A DNA stretch of 64,000 nucleotides from Paraphysomonas bandaiensis (Eukaryota; Chrysophyceae), in the NCBI GenBank assembly GCA_965644295.1, contig CBFFRP010000079.1, positions 124,001 through 188,000 on the forward strand, read 5' to 3'. The notes below the pieces were generated by a model. It was not told the origin of the DNA. It searched no databases and saw nothing but the letters and a program-made list of their open reading frames with translations. This document shows positions 45,409 through 58,300 of the stretch, in pieces (position 1 is the first letter of the stretch; each line of letters begins with the position of its first letter). A program made the translations under genes and the position numbers.

Positions 45409-48400
45409 AGCCGGCGTCAAAAGTCCGAACAATTCAAAAGTCCGAACAACCGTTTTTTGATGAAAAGTCCAAAAATGTCGTTCTAAACTCTCATTTTTAT
45501 CTCGCTTCAGTGACATTGAAATACTATTAACACAACACTTGAACTGACCCGACACTAGAGACTTATCATTCTATGGCAATCATGGACCACTGGACACGAA
45601 TATGCAATCAGATTTTCATTTCATTCACTGCTTCTTTCAATATCGCAAGGTTTCCTATATCGTTCCAATTCATCGAGTACCCCTCACATCCGGCACCATT
45701 GCTCGAAATCCCTACATTGAATTTTCATCATGAAGATCTTAAAAGGTTTGTATACAGATGGACTCTCACATATATGAGTGCTGTGCAATTCCTACGACTT
45801 GTTTTTGAATAATGTCTGATTTGTGTTCTTTCAGTGACTTCTTTGCATGACTTCAAAAGCATACGAGAAGAGAACCGACGAGACGCCATAGACAAGCTCC
45901 AGGCAGCTAAATTTGCAAAAGCACAGTCGAAAGACAGTTATGGATCTGATGTTGACCTCAATAATGGTTTTAATTGGTGCAAGGTTGCGCAGTTATGCAG
46001 TGTGAACCTGCACTGCTGAGAGCAAAATATATCTCGAAGAATGCTCCTCAGGAAGCTACTTTTGTATATCTATGCGTTTATACAGATTTATGAGGAACAA
46101 TCTATTTTATAAGAATTAGACGAATGGTAATTTTAGCAATTCGGGTCACAAGAATTGGAAGAACGGAGCGGGTGTGTTCATTCTTGCTGGTTAGGCGAAT
46201 GAGGAATCTGTTTCTGTTTTGTTGTCTACTTCTGTGCCTGACGGAGATTGCATAGAGACACCAATGAGTGTAAGTAGTGTCAACATTCAAGTGTGCAATT
46301 TTTTAAGCACATGGGCCCTCTCGCTGATGGTAACCCTAAGAATATACTTGTTTGTGGTGTGATTCTCTGTAGACCGCAGTATTGATACTAAATTATAATT
46401 GTAAATAACTATGCAATTCTAGATTATAGGCATCATGAAGTAGTATAATGTGTTCTTGCTGTCCATACAGTGGCTACTACCTGCTAGCAGAGCAGTGCCT
46501 CATGGAGCACGAAGGCAATATGCAAGTAATACACTTACTAATAGAAGCTACGGTACAATACTAATATTATGCTCGCATGTATTTCAGTTGTGCATACTAG
46601 AAATTAATAAAGTAACGATACTAATTTGAAATTATTACTATGGATTGTGGGATTGTTTTTGATCGTATAATGTCACTGTACACTGTACCTCTGAACCTTT
46701 GCCATGGCATCATTCTGCATTCAGCACACAAGCATCAGTAGTGAATGTCTTACTATTAGCAATAATAGCGGAAGAGTCAGAGCAACATTAGTTCTGACTC
46801 TTAACCCCACACACACAATCACTAGCTAGTACTACCTACATAATTGTAGTTGACTTCTGAATGCATGCATTCTCATTACTTCTGGAAGGAAACCTAATAA
46901 TTGAGCTGCTTTATTCCTCAACTTTTGTTTCTGTAAGCTCCACTCTCTTGAGTTTGTAGCTGTAGCTAGCCAGGCTGTAGGCTGTTGTATCATGATAGCA
47001 AACGGTGGTTAGATAAAATTGTTTGATAGTAGTACCAGCTTTGCGATTTGTATTATACATCGCAAAATAATTAGTTAGTGGCGTATAGTTATTAGTGTTT
47101 ATACGTTTATACTACCAAAAGAAAAACAATCATAAATTAGCGGTAATAAAACAACATAATCCCGCTACCTATGATTTTTATCTGCGGTACTCTTCACGGT
47201 ATCGGCGCATTATCTCTGAGCATTCTGATGACGTATAACAGCACCAAGATTCACAACGCACACACACGCTACCGTCGTCAGGGTCATCCGCTTGGGTTTG
47301 ATTTTTCCCCATCGCCACTTTTATATTCCTTTAAAATCTTGAACCATTTCTTACTCCTCATCACTACCTACGACTTCCTTCAAACCCTGCATAGCTCTTC
47401 ATCACTCTCCTCCATATGCATGTCCTCCCAGATTGTATCGTCATCTGTAGTTTTGCTCTCAGTATGCTGTTTCTTCCTGTGTGCAGGACGGAAAATAATA
47501 CTCTGCACCCATCCATTCATGTCAAAGTTGAAGCACTTCAAATCCTTGTATTAGCGTCCCTGGATTACTACAATATGACTAAGTAGGGCAGACTCTGCAC
47601 TCATGGTGGCTGTATACCTTACGGAACGTGTCTTCTCCTTGACAATCGCGACAGAGAGGACGCTTCTTTTCATTAATTTCTTCATATTCTGTGATAAAAT
47701 TCTGTAAATAAAGTAACCACAAATCGCTCCTGAAACCCTAGCATAATGTTGTGAGTGTCCGAATTGGACTTGTTCCAGGGCAAAAATCGGTTGTCTTGAG
47801 GATTTTCGGATGATACCCCTAAGACGGCGCCTACTACGGCTACGCTGGATACGAAATTGAAGGCCTCACGGATGCCCTCCTGCCTTCGCGCATTGATTGT
47901 GGAAGGCTTTGGCTCGATACGATGGGACACCATATTCAAATACTTGTATAGGGCTCCTTGGGATCCTTAAGGAAGTTGCCCTCTCCTGATTGTTGACAGC
48001 CCCTACACTGGTCAGTGTCTTAACAAAATCCCGCCGGACGCAGAAGTGAACGAGTTCCCAGTTGCAGTGGCATCATAGCTCACGTCAGACATGATGGCCG
48101 CACCGCTTTCGTCCGTCCACGAGGTATGGCCAGTATAGCTACGACTGGGGTCTAACCCTCTTTCTCACTTGTCCTTGGCTCTAAAAGACAGACATTTCAT
48201 CATAAATACATATGCTCTGACAGAAAAGAGTTACCTGAAGAACACTCCTCGACAGAAATCTGTATAAACGCATAGATATACAAAAGTAGCTTCCTGAGGA
48301 GCATTCTTCGAGATATATTTTGCTCTCAGCAGTGCAGGTTCACACTGCATAACTGCGCAACCTTGCACCAATTAAAACCATTATTGAGGTCAACATCAGA

Positions 48401-48936
48401 TCCATAACTGTCTTTCGACTGTGCTTTTGCAAATTTAGCTGCCTGGAGCTTGTCTATGGCGTCTCGTCGGTTCTCTTCTCGTATGCTTTTGAAGTCATGC
48501 AAAGAAGTCACTGAAAGAACACAAATCAGACATTATTCAAAAACAAGTCGTAGGAATTGCACAGCACTCATATATGTGAGAGTCCATCTGTATACAAACC
48601 TTTTAAGATCTTCATGATGAAAATTCAATGTAGGGATTTCGAGCAATGGTGCCGGATGTGAGGGGTACTCGATGAATTGGAACGATATAGGAAACCTTGC
48701 GATATTGAAAGAAGCAGTGAATGAAATGAAAATCTGATTGCATATTCGTGTCCAGTGGTCCATGATTGCCATAGAATGATAAGTCTCTAGTGTCGGGTCA
48801 GTTCAAGTGTTGTGTTAATAGTATTTCAATGTCACTGAAGCGAGATAAAAATGAGAGTTTAGAACGACATTTTTGGACTTTTCATCAAAAAACGGTTGTT
48901 CGGACTTTTGAATTGTTCGGACTTTTGACGCCGGCT
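45409..48936. mobile_element. 3.5-kb element with 681-bp identical terminal inverted repeats
   Basis: 45409-46089 and 48256-48936 are inverted copies of 681 bp with no difference that I could find by reading long stretches. The termini read AGCCGGCGTCAAAAGTCC, followed by two direct copies of TCAAAAGTCCGAACAA. The arms contain the same short frames in each copy, including a Lys-rich one (SIREENRRDAIDKLQAAKF). The 2.2-kb interior holds minus-strand coding scraps at about 47680-48150 (for example SDVSYDATATGNS and NMVSHRIEPKPSTINARRQ) and a dispersed repeat copy. The target-site duplication is not clear. Very long inverted repeats suggest a MULE-like or foldback DNA transposon, but no transposase is recognised. 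A recent inverted duplication is the alternative. Confidence 0.75.
46735..46845. repeat. Dispersed repeat family, copy C (fold-back)
   Basis: Has both orientations of the family's 3' block head to head: GTGAATGTCTTACTATTAGC..AAGAGTCAGA, then TTAGTTCTGACTCTTA. The centre is a 10-bp perfect hairpin stem AAGAGTCAGA/TCTGACTCTT. Confidence 0.6.
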
Positions 48937-49038
48937 GGATATATACACTGTACGTATATGCATATATATAATCCATTGAGTTTCATATGAATACTATCAC
49001 AACTCTTCATATCATTCTCAATATAACAAATTACAGTA

Positions 49039-49584
49039 ATGACATCATATCTTAACGAACCAGATACAGATAGTGATCATGAAGTGGAATGTTCATTAAG
49101 TGAAGAAGAAATTAATGAATTAAAGATACGTTTTGAAACATTAAAAGCAGAAGGAAATGCATTATTTTCCAGTCAAGATTTAGAAGGGGCTCTTGAGAAG
49201 TATACTGAAATAATCAGACTTAGAAAGAGCTCTAATTTGCCCCCGGATGATGTTATATTAGCCAATAGAAGCGCCACGTATATGGGTCTTAAGCGATATG
49301 TACCAGCAAGCCACGATGCGCTTCAAGCGGCTAAAGCCAACCCCAACAACTGGAAAGCCCACTGGAGACACGCTCTTTCTTTAATGGAAATGGCCCCTAA
49401 GCGTTTCCGAACCAACCAGGCCATCGCTTCATTGGAAACGTGTAAAACCTGTGCTACTCTCCCCGACTCGAAGCGGAGTGATGTGGAGGCACAGCTGCAG
49501 AAGGCACGGGCTAGATTAGCCAAACAAGATGCTGAGGTAAAATTTCTCTATGATATTAACCCTGTAGCTGATATGCTATTGTAG
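49039..49584 (+). CDS. Small TPR protein (TTC1/co-chaperone type)
   Basis: Single exon of 181 residues. An acidic N-terminus (about 1-30) precedes three TPR units at about 33-160. They begin LKAEGNALFSSQDLEGALEK, then VILANRSATYMGLKRYVPAS, then NNWKAHWRHALSLMEMAP. The K-x-x-x-N, N and K-x-x-x-R positions resemble the carboxylate clamp that grips the EEVD tail of Hsp70 or Hsp90. The length and simple layout are those of small co-chaperones such as TTC1. The start codon lies 102 bp after the right end of the long-inverted-repeat element, so most of its native promoter may have been displaced or replaced by the element. Confidence 0.82.
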   Translation: MTSYLNEPDTDSDHEVECSLSEEEINELKIRFETLKAEGNALFSSQDLEGALEKYTEIIRLRKSSNLPPDDVILANRSATYMGLKRYVPASHDALQAAKANPNNWKAHWRHALSLMEMAPKRFRTNQAIASLETCKTCATLPDSKRSDVEAQLQKARARLAKQDAEVKFLYDINPVADMLL

Positions 49585-50318
49585 ACCCCAATGCCGGATA
49601 TGAGTAATTGCGCACCCAGCTAAACGTCTGCGAGGAAAAGTTTACGGCAGTAGACCCTTCAGAATCATTAGTAACTGCGTTCGTTCTTAGTGCACCTGCG
49701 CTGATTATGGAGTTGTGTAATTGATTATAAAAATAGTTTAATCAAACTACTCTACCAATTAAATGCTATCTTCTGTATAGAAATCTACGTACAAGTACAA
49801 AGAGTACTCAAAGCAGTCGTCGATTTATTTTAGTGCATTGTGTAGCTATGTCCACAATAAAAAATATATTGAATATTGCATTGACTGGTCTAACTAGTTG
49901 ATATTATATAGACATATGATGTATGAAGATAGCATATACTATACATGAGTAGTGTCGAAACATATATGCAAGGACAAGTACTAATTCTGATGATTTGATT
50001 TTCTATGGCCACTATCTAGGTTCAATATTCAATAGTTAGATCAAATAAAATCATTTTAATAATAAAATTATGCTAAAGTAGTTGAACCAGTCAACGAATA
50101 TAACTTCAATGGCTACTAATAACGGTCATGATAATATAATCACACTGAAGACTATTCATGTTTGTCCAATTGGTCTACAAAACTATTACAAACAGAAATA
50201 GTGGTGGTATACCCCTAAAGGGTATATTGCCCCAACACGTACCCTTCAACAATTCAAATGGGGAAAGGCGAAGTGATGAGTGAACGAAGAGATATAATTC
50301 TCTCTCTCATGTATTATT
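49585..50318. other. Spacer between the TPR gene and the decayed gene
   Basis: AT-rich; nothing recognised. Confidence 0.55.
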
Positions 50319-51497
50319 CCTTTCCCTTTTTATCTCCTGTCTCTGAGAACGAACTACCGCAAGCATAAACAAAGCAAATTGTAGTATCTGTTGAATATCG
50401 TTGCAATATATCAATCACACTCGACACAGATGTTGCATTGCAAGTAGGTTGTGATGATACCCAGTTCATAGAGTCAAACGTTGTGGTTATTATGTCTTTG
50501 AAATCGAGTTTCCTCTTTTCATATTTTGTTTCATCAAATATGATATTTTGGCAATTTCCAATGCTTCTAGTTTCTACAAAAAAGAAATGACGTACACCTG
50601 TACTTGCATAAATTACCCTGATGATAGAATCCCATTGTACTTCACTCGCCCCTTTTCAACATTCAAAAGAGCAACTTTGTCATATCCTCATTCCGTTTAA
50701 AGTTATTCTCTGAATTTCAACCCACCGAATACTCCATTTCTCTGGTGGTACTTTCTGCATTGGAAACGAGTCGTGTGGAAGCTTCAGTTAATTTTCTAAT
50801 ATCTTCATTTAATTTGTCAACACCTGCACTAAGAAAGGAAATTGCTCTTCCAAAGGACAACTTCGTTCTAATAATTCTACTCCGACGTGAAGATTCATAT
50901 ATTTTAGCAATTTGGGCTCCCCTTTAATACTGATTTCTCTTTTTCAATAACTAACGAATTTCTTCAATTGTGAGGTGCGGGATAATGTTATTTTTGGCAG
51001 ATGACATTATGTCATCATTCACAGTCAGTTGTATTAGTGTTGTTAATTTATATTCGATAATATTCAGTACTTATTGAGAATAGATAATGGTCGTTGGTAA
51101 AACTCCCCAATTCTGATGAATTTATCATTTCACAAGTCATTTCTTGAAAGTATGGGAAAATATTCTCATCCGGTCTGTCTGCATCTCCTACTAAAGATCA
51201 CTGGCGTTGCGTTCTTGCATAAAGAACTGTTTTCCCTTGGTAAGTTATATCATACGCATCAGACCAATACAACACAAAGAACTGTAATCCAAGATGTGGA
51301 TTAACCACAACATGATTTGAGATATCATTTATAACAAACCCAATAGGAATTGATATTTCAGCACTGGCATCATCAATAAAATACACCTTTACAATTTCTG
51401 GTCCAATAGCTTCTATACTAAAGAATGCTCCATTATCGATACGTGCTTGTTGAATGCTGTTGTTTCGAAAAGAGAATGACCCCTTTTAAAGCTCATC
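50319..51497 (-). pseudogene. Decayed protein gene of unknown family
   Basis: On the minus strand, long coding-like stretches follow each other but are split by several stops and frame changes. Readable pieces from 5' to 3' are: ARIDNGAFFSIEAIGPEIVK with FVINDISNHVVVNPHLGLQF (about 51200-51480); SLVGDADRPDENIFPYFQE; TLIQLTVNDDIMSSAKNN; QIAKIYESSRRSRIIRTKL with VDKLNEDIRKLTEASTRL (50740-50920); and VQWDSIIRVIYASTGVRHF with DFKDIITTTFDSMNWVSSQ, ending CFVYACGSSFSE (50340-50640). The pieces look like one protein of about 370 residues. No family is recognised. It could be live only if unusual micro-introns were spliced, which I think unlikely. Confidence 0.5.
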
Positions 51498-51576
51498 ATA
51501 TTGTTCTATTCAATTATCTGATCACCCAAAAGTGTGTTCAATATTATCCAGTTGTGTTGTGGAATGTGGAATGCTA

Positions 51577-51684
<108 letters not shown>

Positions 51685-52302
51685 GTGCACTGCTGTGTGT
51701 GTGTATGGTATGGTACGTAGCATCGACTGGCATTGTGTACCTCATATCTACTGCCTCATACAAACCAACTATTTTCCATGCAATCCCTGAAAAAAACTTA
51801 AATCTATATGCTAAAAAGCTGTAAAAAGTTATATAGAAAGGGGCAAAAAAAAAGAAATTGTATACTCGAAACTGTATTTTATTGCACAACAACGTGCACA
51901 ACGTGACGGGTGTACCAAATATGTACAATTATAGTTTAGAGTTTGGTGGCATCGTTACCAATCATCTCCAAATCGCTACCAGTGATTGGATCTCATACAC
52001 CATCCCGTCGCATACACTCTTTTCTACTCCACACATCTGTATTCTATACGTTCCCAAAGAATGACTGGTACAAATATACAGTGTGGCTGGAGTGTGTATA
52101 ATCACAACGAAGTGCGAAGAAGAAGTTCAGTGAAGTGAGACGACAGCTTCCACACACTCCAAAGTGACTATGCGGAGATATGTATACATAACAAGAGTGA
52201 GTGTGATGGTTAAACACAACTAACAAACACACATATACACACTCTCATCAGATCAGACACTCTTCAGCCTCTTCAGTCCCAGTGCTCTGCTCATCCACTG
52301 AT
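51685..52302. other. 5' flank of the receptor gene
   Basis: No coding feature supported. Just before the start codon (52225-52290) the strand is CA/TC-rich, as in the other 5' flanks here. Confidence 0.5.
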
Positions 52303-55300
52303 ATGCTGCATGAGTTGTGTCTGTTCCTCTGCGTGGCTGTTATGGGATATCAACCATCTCAAGGTAATGGTTCGTGTTATCAAACTAACATAATGATCAT
52401 ATGATTGATTAGGCCATAATATATCGGAGTTACATCGTCACTTATCTCATCAACAACAACTCTATTCGCTCACTTATATAGCTGGAAACGGTGAAGAGGG
52501 ACACTATGATGCGATTGGGACAAACTCAAAGTTTATCCGACCCGGAGCCGTGAAGTTATACTCCTCGGATCAATATGCATTGATTGGTGAATATACCCGC
52601 ATACGTAAGATCGATATGGCTACAATGACAGCATCCACTGTGGCTGGAAATGGATTCAATGGTAACACTGATGGTGTTGGAACCCTTGCACAGTTTGTGT
52701 CACCATATGGATTAGCGATATCTTCGGACAATAGCTTCGCAGTGGTGGCTGACTTTAGCAGTCATTACATACGACTATTGCTGTTATCATCTCGACAAGT
52801 TGTTACTCTTCATCCTGACGGTTCTGGGGGTGGATCGCAGGACGGTGGATCAGCATCTAGTTTCAATAGCCCACGTGATATTGTGCTATCAGCAGATGAC
52901 TCGTATGCCCTCATTGCCGATAGAAATAATAATCGAATTCAGAAATTAGTTCTGACAAACAAGGTGGTTACTACTGTTGCAGGAGGCTCCAATGGAAATG
53001 CCGATGGTATTGGTACAAATGCTCAATTTAATAATCCTTTTGGTATGTGCATGTCCTCTGACAAATCTTTTGTGTTGATAACAGAACTCGCGGGTTATCG
53101 TGTACGTAAGTTGGTATTATCGACATCTATGGTTACTACCATTGCAGGATCTGGTTCGCTTGGTATGTTGGATGGTGTAGGAACTTCAGCTACTTTTTCG
53201 TCCCCATCATCGGTGGTCCTTTCCCAATCGGATACTGTGGCATATGTGTCTGACCTAGGTGGACATGCCATTCGACACATTGATATGGTTACCCTGCAGG
53301 TGACAAGGGTCGTTGGAACCATGGCCGATGAGAATGTGGAAGGTGTAGGTACAAATGCTTCAATTTTAGGCCCATTTTCCCTTGACATTTCTGATGACGA
53401 GTCATTCATATTAGTTTGTAGTATGTTTGGCCATCGTATTGCCAAGGTCAGTGTACTTCCCACTTTTCCCACTACTTTACCTACAAGTGCTCCCACGATT
53501 TCACCGTATACTGCTACTGAAAGGAACGTGTTATGCCAAATGGTATCTTCCACGAATATTGGGAGTATATTCTCAGAATGGGTATGTGGGGCCCCTGACT
53601 GGTGCATGTGGACAGGAATTACATGTGAGGAGTCGTCTATTGCTCAAATTTTGTTGGCATCAAGTTCTTTGACGGGTACTATCCCGTCATCTGTTGGGCT
53701 TTTGACTAAGCTCGTGATTCTCAACATGGGCTTTAATAGTTTGACCGGATCCTTGCCCAGTTCTTTATCAAATATGTCGAAGTTATCCTATCTAGATTTA
53801 TCCAGAAACTTACTTTCTGGCTCCATACCATCCAATATTGATTTGATGACCAGTTTAGAGACGATGGATTTGAGTAGAAATATGCTTCATGGCGAGATCC
53901 CTCATTTTAGTGGACAAATGAGCGCATTGTTGGTGTTGAAGTTGAATCATAACTCTTTATCTGGAATGATACCATCAAGCTTGTCATACATCAGCTCTTT
54001 GTCCGATATATCTTTGTCACAAAATAGACTCACTGGAGCTATTCCATCCGAACTGGGTGATCTGAATTCGATTTATCGTATTCGTGCCTGGAACAACAGA
54101 CTATCTGGAACACTTCCCTCCTCACTTGGAAAGCTTCATCGTTTGAATGTACTGCGCCTCGATAATAATACACTGACTGGAACAATTCCAAGCTCATATA
54201 CAAGTTTGATATCAATGAGGGTTTTTACCGTGAACGATAATAAAATTCGTTCGATTTTTCCATATGAAATGTGCGACATGAAGAATTTATCTTATTTTTA
54301 CCTTTCTCAGACAGGCGCGCATGAATGCAGTATTCCAACTGCTATACCAACCCCACAACCAACGAGTATCCCCTCAGGTAATCCGTCATTTCAACCTACC
54401 GCACAACCCACAGTACGGCCCAGTGAAGCTCCGTCGAATGAGCCCACTGGTGAGCCTTCAATGTATCCCACTGGCGAGCCGTCAGGAAAACCTACTGGAA
54501 CACCTTCAGGTATTCCCACTAGATTACCATCTGGTGAGCCTACCGGCATACCATCAGTACAGCCAAGTGGTGCACCCTCTGGTCAACCTACTTCGATACC
54601 ATCAGGGCTGCCTACTGGGACACCGTCAGGACAGCCTACTGCGGTTCCAACAGGTCAACCCTCCTGTCAGCCAACTGGAATACCGTCAGAACAGCCAAGT
54701 GGTGCACCGTCAGTACAGCCTACTGGTCAACCAACTGGGACACCGTCAGGACAGCCTACTGCGCTACCGACAGGTCAACCCTCTGGTCAGCCAACTGGAA
54801 TACCGTCAGAACAGCCAAGTGGTGCACCGTCAGTACAGCCAAGTGGTGCACCCACTGGTCAACCAACTGGGACACCGTCAGGACAGCCCACTGCGCCACC
54901 GACAGGTCAACCCTCTGGTCAGCCTACTTGGATACCATCTGGGCTGCCTACTGGACAGCCTTCTGGAATACCGTCAGAACAGCCAAGTGGTGCACCGTCA
55001 GTACAGCCTACTGGATGGCCTACTGGGACACCGTCAGGTCAACCCTCTGGTCAGCCTACTTCGACACCATCAGGGCTGCCTACTGGTCAACCTACAGGGA
55101 CACCGTCAGTACAGCCTACTACGGTACCGACAGGTCAACCCACTGGGCAGCCTTCTGGAATGCCGTCAGGACAGCCAAGTGGTGCACCTACTGGTCAACC
55201 AACTGGGACACCGTCAGGACAGCCTACTGCGCTACCGACAGGTCAACCCTCTGGTCAGCCCACTTGGATACCATCAGGGCTGCCTACTGGACAGCCTTCT

Positions 55301-58300
55301 GGAATACCGTCAGAACAGCCAAGTGGTGCACCGTCAGTACAGCCTACTGGACAACCATCACGACAGCCAAGTGGTGTGCCGTCAGGACAACCTACTGGGA
55401 TACCATCAGGACAGCCAAGTGATGTGCCGTCAGGGCAACCTACTGGGATGCCGTCAGGACAGCCTACTACGGTACCGACAGGTCAACCTTCTGGTCAGCC
55501 TACTTGGATACCATCAGGGCTGCCTACTGGACAGCCTTCTGGAATACCGTCAGAACAGCCAAGTGGTGCACCGTCAGTACAGCCTACTGGACAACCATCA
55601 CGACAGCCAAGTGGTGTGCCGTCAGGACAACCTACTGGGATACCATCAGGACAGCCAAGTGATGTGCCGTCAGGGCAACCTACTGGGATGCCGTCAGGAC
55701 AGCCTACTACGGTACCGACAGGTCAACCTTCTGGTCAGCCTACTGGATGGCCGACTGGGACACCATCAGGACAGCCTACTGGACAACCGTCAGGACAGCC
55801 AAGTGATGTGCCGTCAGGACAACCTACTGAGATACCATCAGGTCAGCCTACCAGTGTACCTTCTACATATCCTTCGTGTTCTCCAACTGTTGAGCCGTCA
55901 TCAATGCCTAGTAACCTACCCAGTTCTCTACCTTCAGTGGTGCCAAGTGGTCTACCAAGCTACCAACCCACCACTCAACCATCGTCAACTCCATCATCGG
56001 TGCCTACTTCATCTCCTTCACATGTTCCAAGCTGCGTTCCTACTGTGGTTCCGTCAGAGAATCCAACTTGCGTACCGACTGGCCACCCTAGCAGCACTCC
56101 AACTCCCTCCCCATCTCACAATCCCACTATTACCCCAACCTTACGACCAACACAGAATCCTACTCTTCTCGGCGACACGATTCCACCAACTCAATTTCCC
56201 ACATTCTCTCCTACATTCAGTCCCACTGTCGTACCCGTGGTGCCTCCGAATGTACAGACCTGTACTCTTTCTAATGATGGAAGCTATGTGATTCTTGTGC
56301 TTGATGCTGCTTCAGACATGGGTGGACTTGGTAGTCAGTTTCAATGCTCACAACTTTTTGATTTTAGTAGATCTGCTAGCTTTGTATGTCGCTGGAAGGA
56401 AAGTGCATCGAGAGTGTGGCTTCATTCAGCTTCATCTATTCTAGATGTTGGCGATTCTGTCACTATGAAAGGAGGCATACTGCGTGCGATGTGTCCTTCA
56501 GGAGCCAGTAAAGTCGAGTGCTCAAGATGGGCAACAGCTAGTTCCCAGTCATGCGTCGTACTGCCTCCTCCAAACCCCATATCTCCAGTGGTGTCCATAT
56601 CCGCGCCATCTACTCTCGGGCAGTGCGATGATTTTGTTGTGGATATTTCGGGGTCAAGTGGTTCGGGTGGACGTGGCTGGTACGATTTTTCCGTGGATGT
56701 ATTCAGTTCTTCCAATTCCTCGTATTCTCTTCAGAATGCTTCTGACATCAGGCGCTTCTATCGTAGTGTATACAAATATACACCTCCCACACCCCTTCCT
56801 GGTTCGTACCTCAAAGCCAATGAGGTATACGCTTTCGAGATTAGACTGTGCAACTTTCTTCAGAAATGCAGTTCCGCAATCCACAATGTTGCTGTCAAGG
56901 CCACAAGCGTCCCTGTTGCGACTATAGTCGGTCAGGCTCAAAGAAATGTGTATCGTCGATATCCGCTTGTGTTATCATCACATGCGTATACGGCGAGCTG
57001 TGGGGCTGATAAAACCCAAAGGGGACTATCTTATTCATGGTTTGTTGAAAAGAACGGTACTATACAGGACGATCTTATTAACACCAACTCCGATTCGTCC
57101 AAGTTCAAATTATTGCCATATTCTCTCGATGTGGGAGAAGTGTATACTATAGTCCTGAATGTCATGCATGATGCGTCGAAGATTAGTACCTCATCATCCG
57201 TTAAAGTAAGCGTTCTGCCGTCATCTGTAGTCGCTGTTATTGAAGGGGGTTCGGTACAGACTATGCGATATGGGGAATCCCTGGTTCTGGATGGCTCTGG
57301 AAGTTATGACAATGATATGTATGATGTCGCTGGTGTGGCAGCTGGCCTTTCATTGTCGTGGAGCTGCACAGACTCTGTCAACAGTAGCAGGGCTGGGTGT
57401 GGATTAACTTTGACTCCCAGTGAAAGTCTCGACACTGTGACCGTTACTGCTAATTCAGAGTCTCTGGTGAACACAGAAACCGTTGTGACCTTGACAGTAT
57501 CTGGTTCCTATGACCGCTCTGATGCTGCTGTTGTGACTGTCAGAATCGCCCCACCACTCTCTCCCAAAGTTTCCTTGTCATTGTCGTCGAGAAAAGTGAA
57601 GTACGCAGAAAAGATTAAAGTACAGGCTCTTGTTGAAGTATTCTCCTTAACCACAGCTGAGTGGTCCATTAACGATGACAGCATCGATTTGGTGTCATCA
57701 GCGTTGACACCGGTTAGCAGAGTAGTTACACCAGGTAGATTGACTGCGTTCAATCTTGTATTGGGAGGTAGTACGCTCTATATGGGAGCTTCTTTTACTT
57801 TTACCTGCTCTGTGGGGAGTGCTTCATCATCCGTGACTGTGGATGTTGTGGGTCCCCCTTCACCTGGCAGCTTCGTGGTTGACCCCACAAGTGGCTATGA
57901 ACTGCAAGACAAGTTCATGATGATGGCATCACAGTGGACAGATTCAGAGCTGCCACTGACGTATTCATTTGGCTACTTTTCTGCCAGTGGTGATCTGTTG
58001 ACGCTGCACGCGAGGTCGGAGTTGACATACATCAGCAGCACTCTTCCCGCAGGCTCTCCCAGTGTGAATCATAGTGTGAGTTGTCAAGTTACCGTGTACA
58101 ATTTATTGGATGCCAATGCTGTGGAGTTTTACACTGTAACTGTTGAGCCAGTTACTTCGACCCCGGAAGACCTGTCGTCTATTGTTGTCGATCTTTTAAT
58201 GGAAAGTGAAAGTAGTATAGATACGACGAAACAGACTATAGCTGTACTGACAGGCGTCATCAACACAGTAAACTGCTCTCTAGCTCCTGATTGCGCTTCC

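Noticed and set aside
47171-47554. 127-codon plus-strand frame inside the long-inverted-repeat element
   Set aside because: The opposite strand reads more like protein (acidic, DDDTIWEDMHMEESDEE), so this is probably a shadow of decayed minus-strand coding sequence.
54321-56291. 656-codon plus-strand frame (LVNQLGHRQDS.. repeats)
   Set aside because: Out-of-frame shadow of the receptor's stalk; the repeat keeps all frames open.
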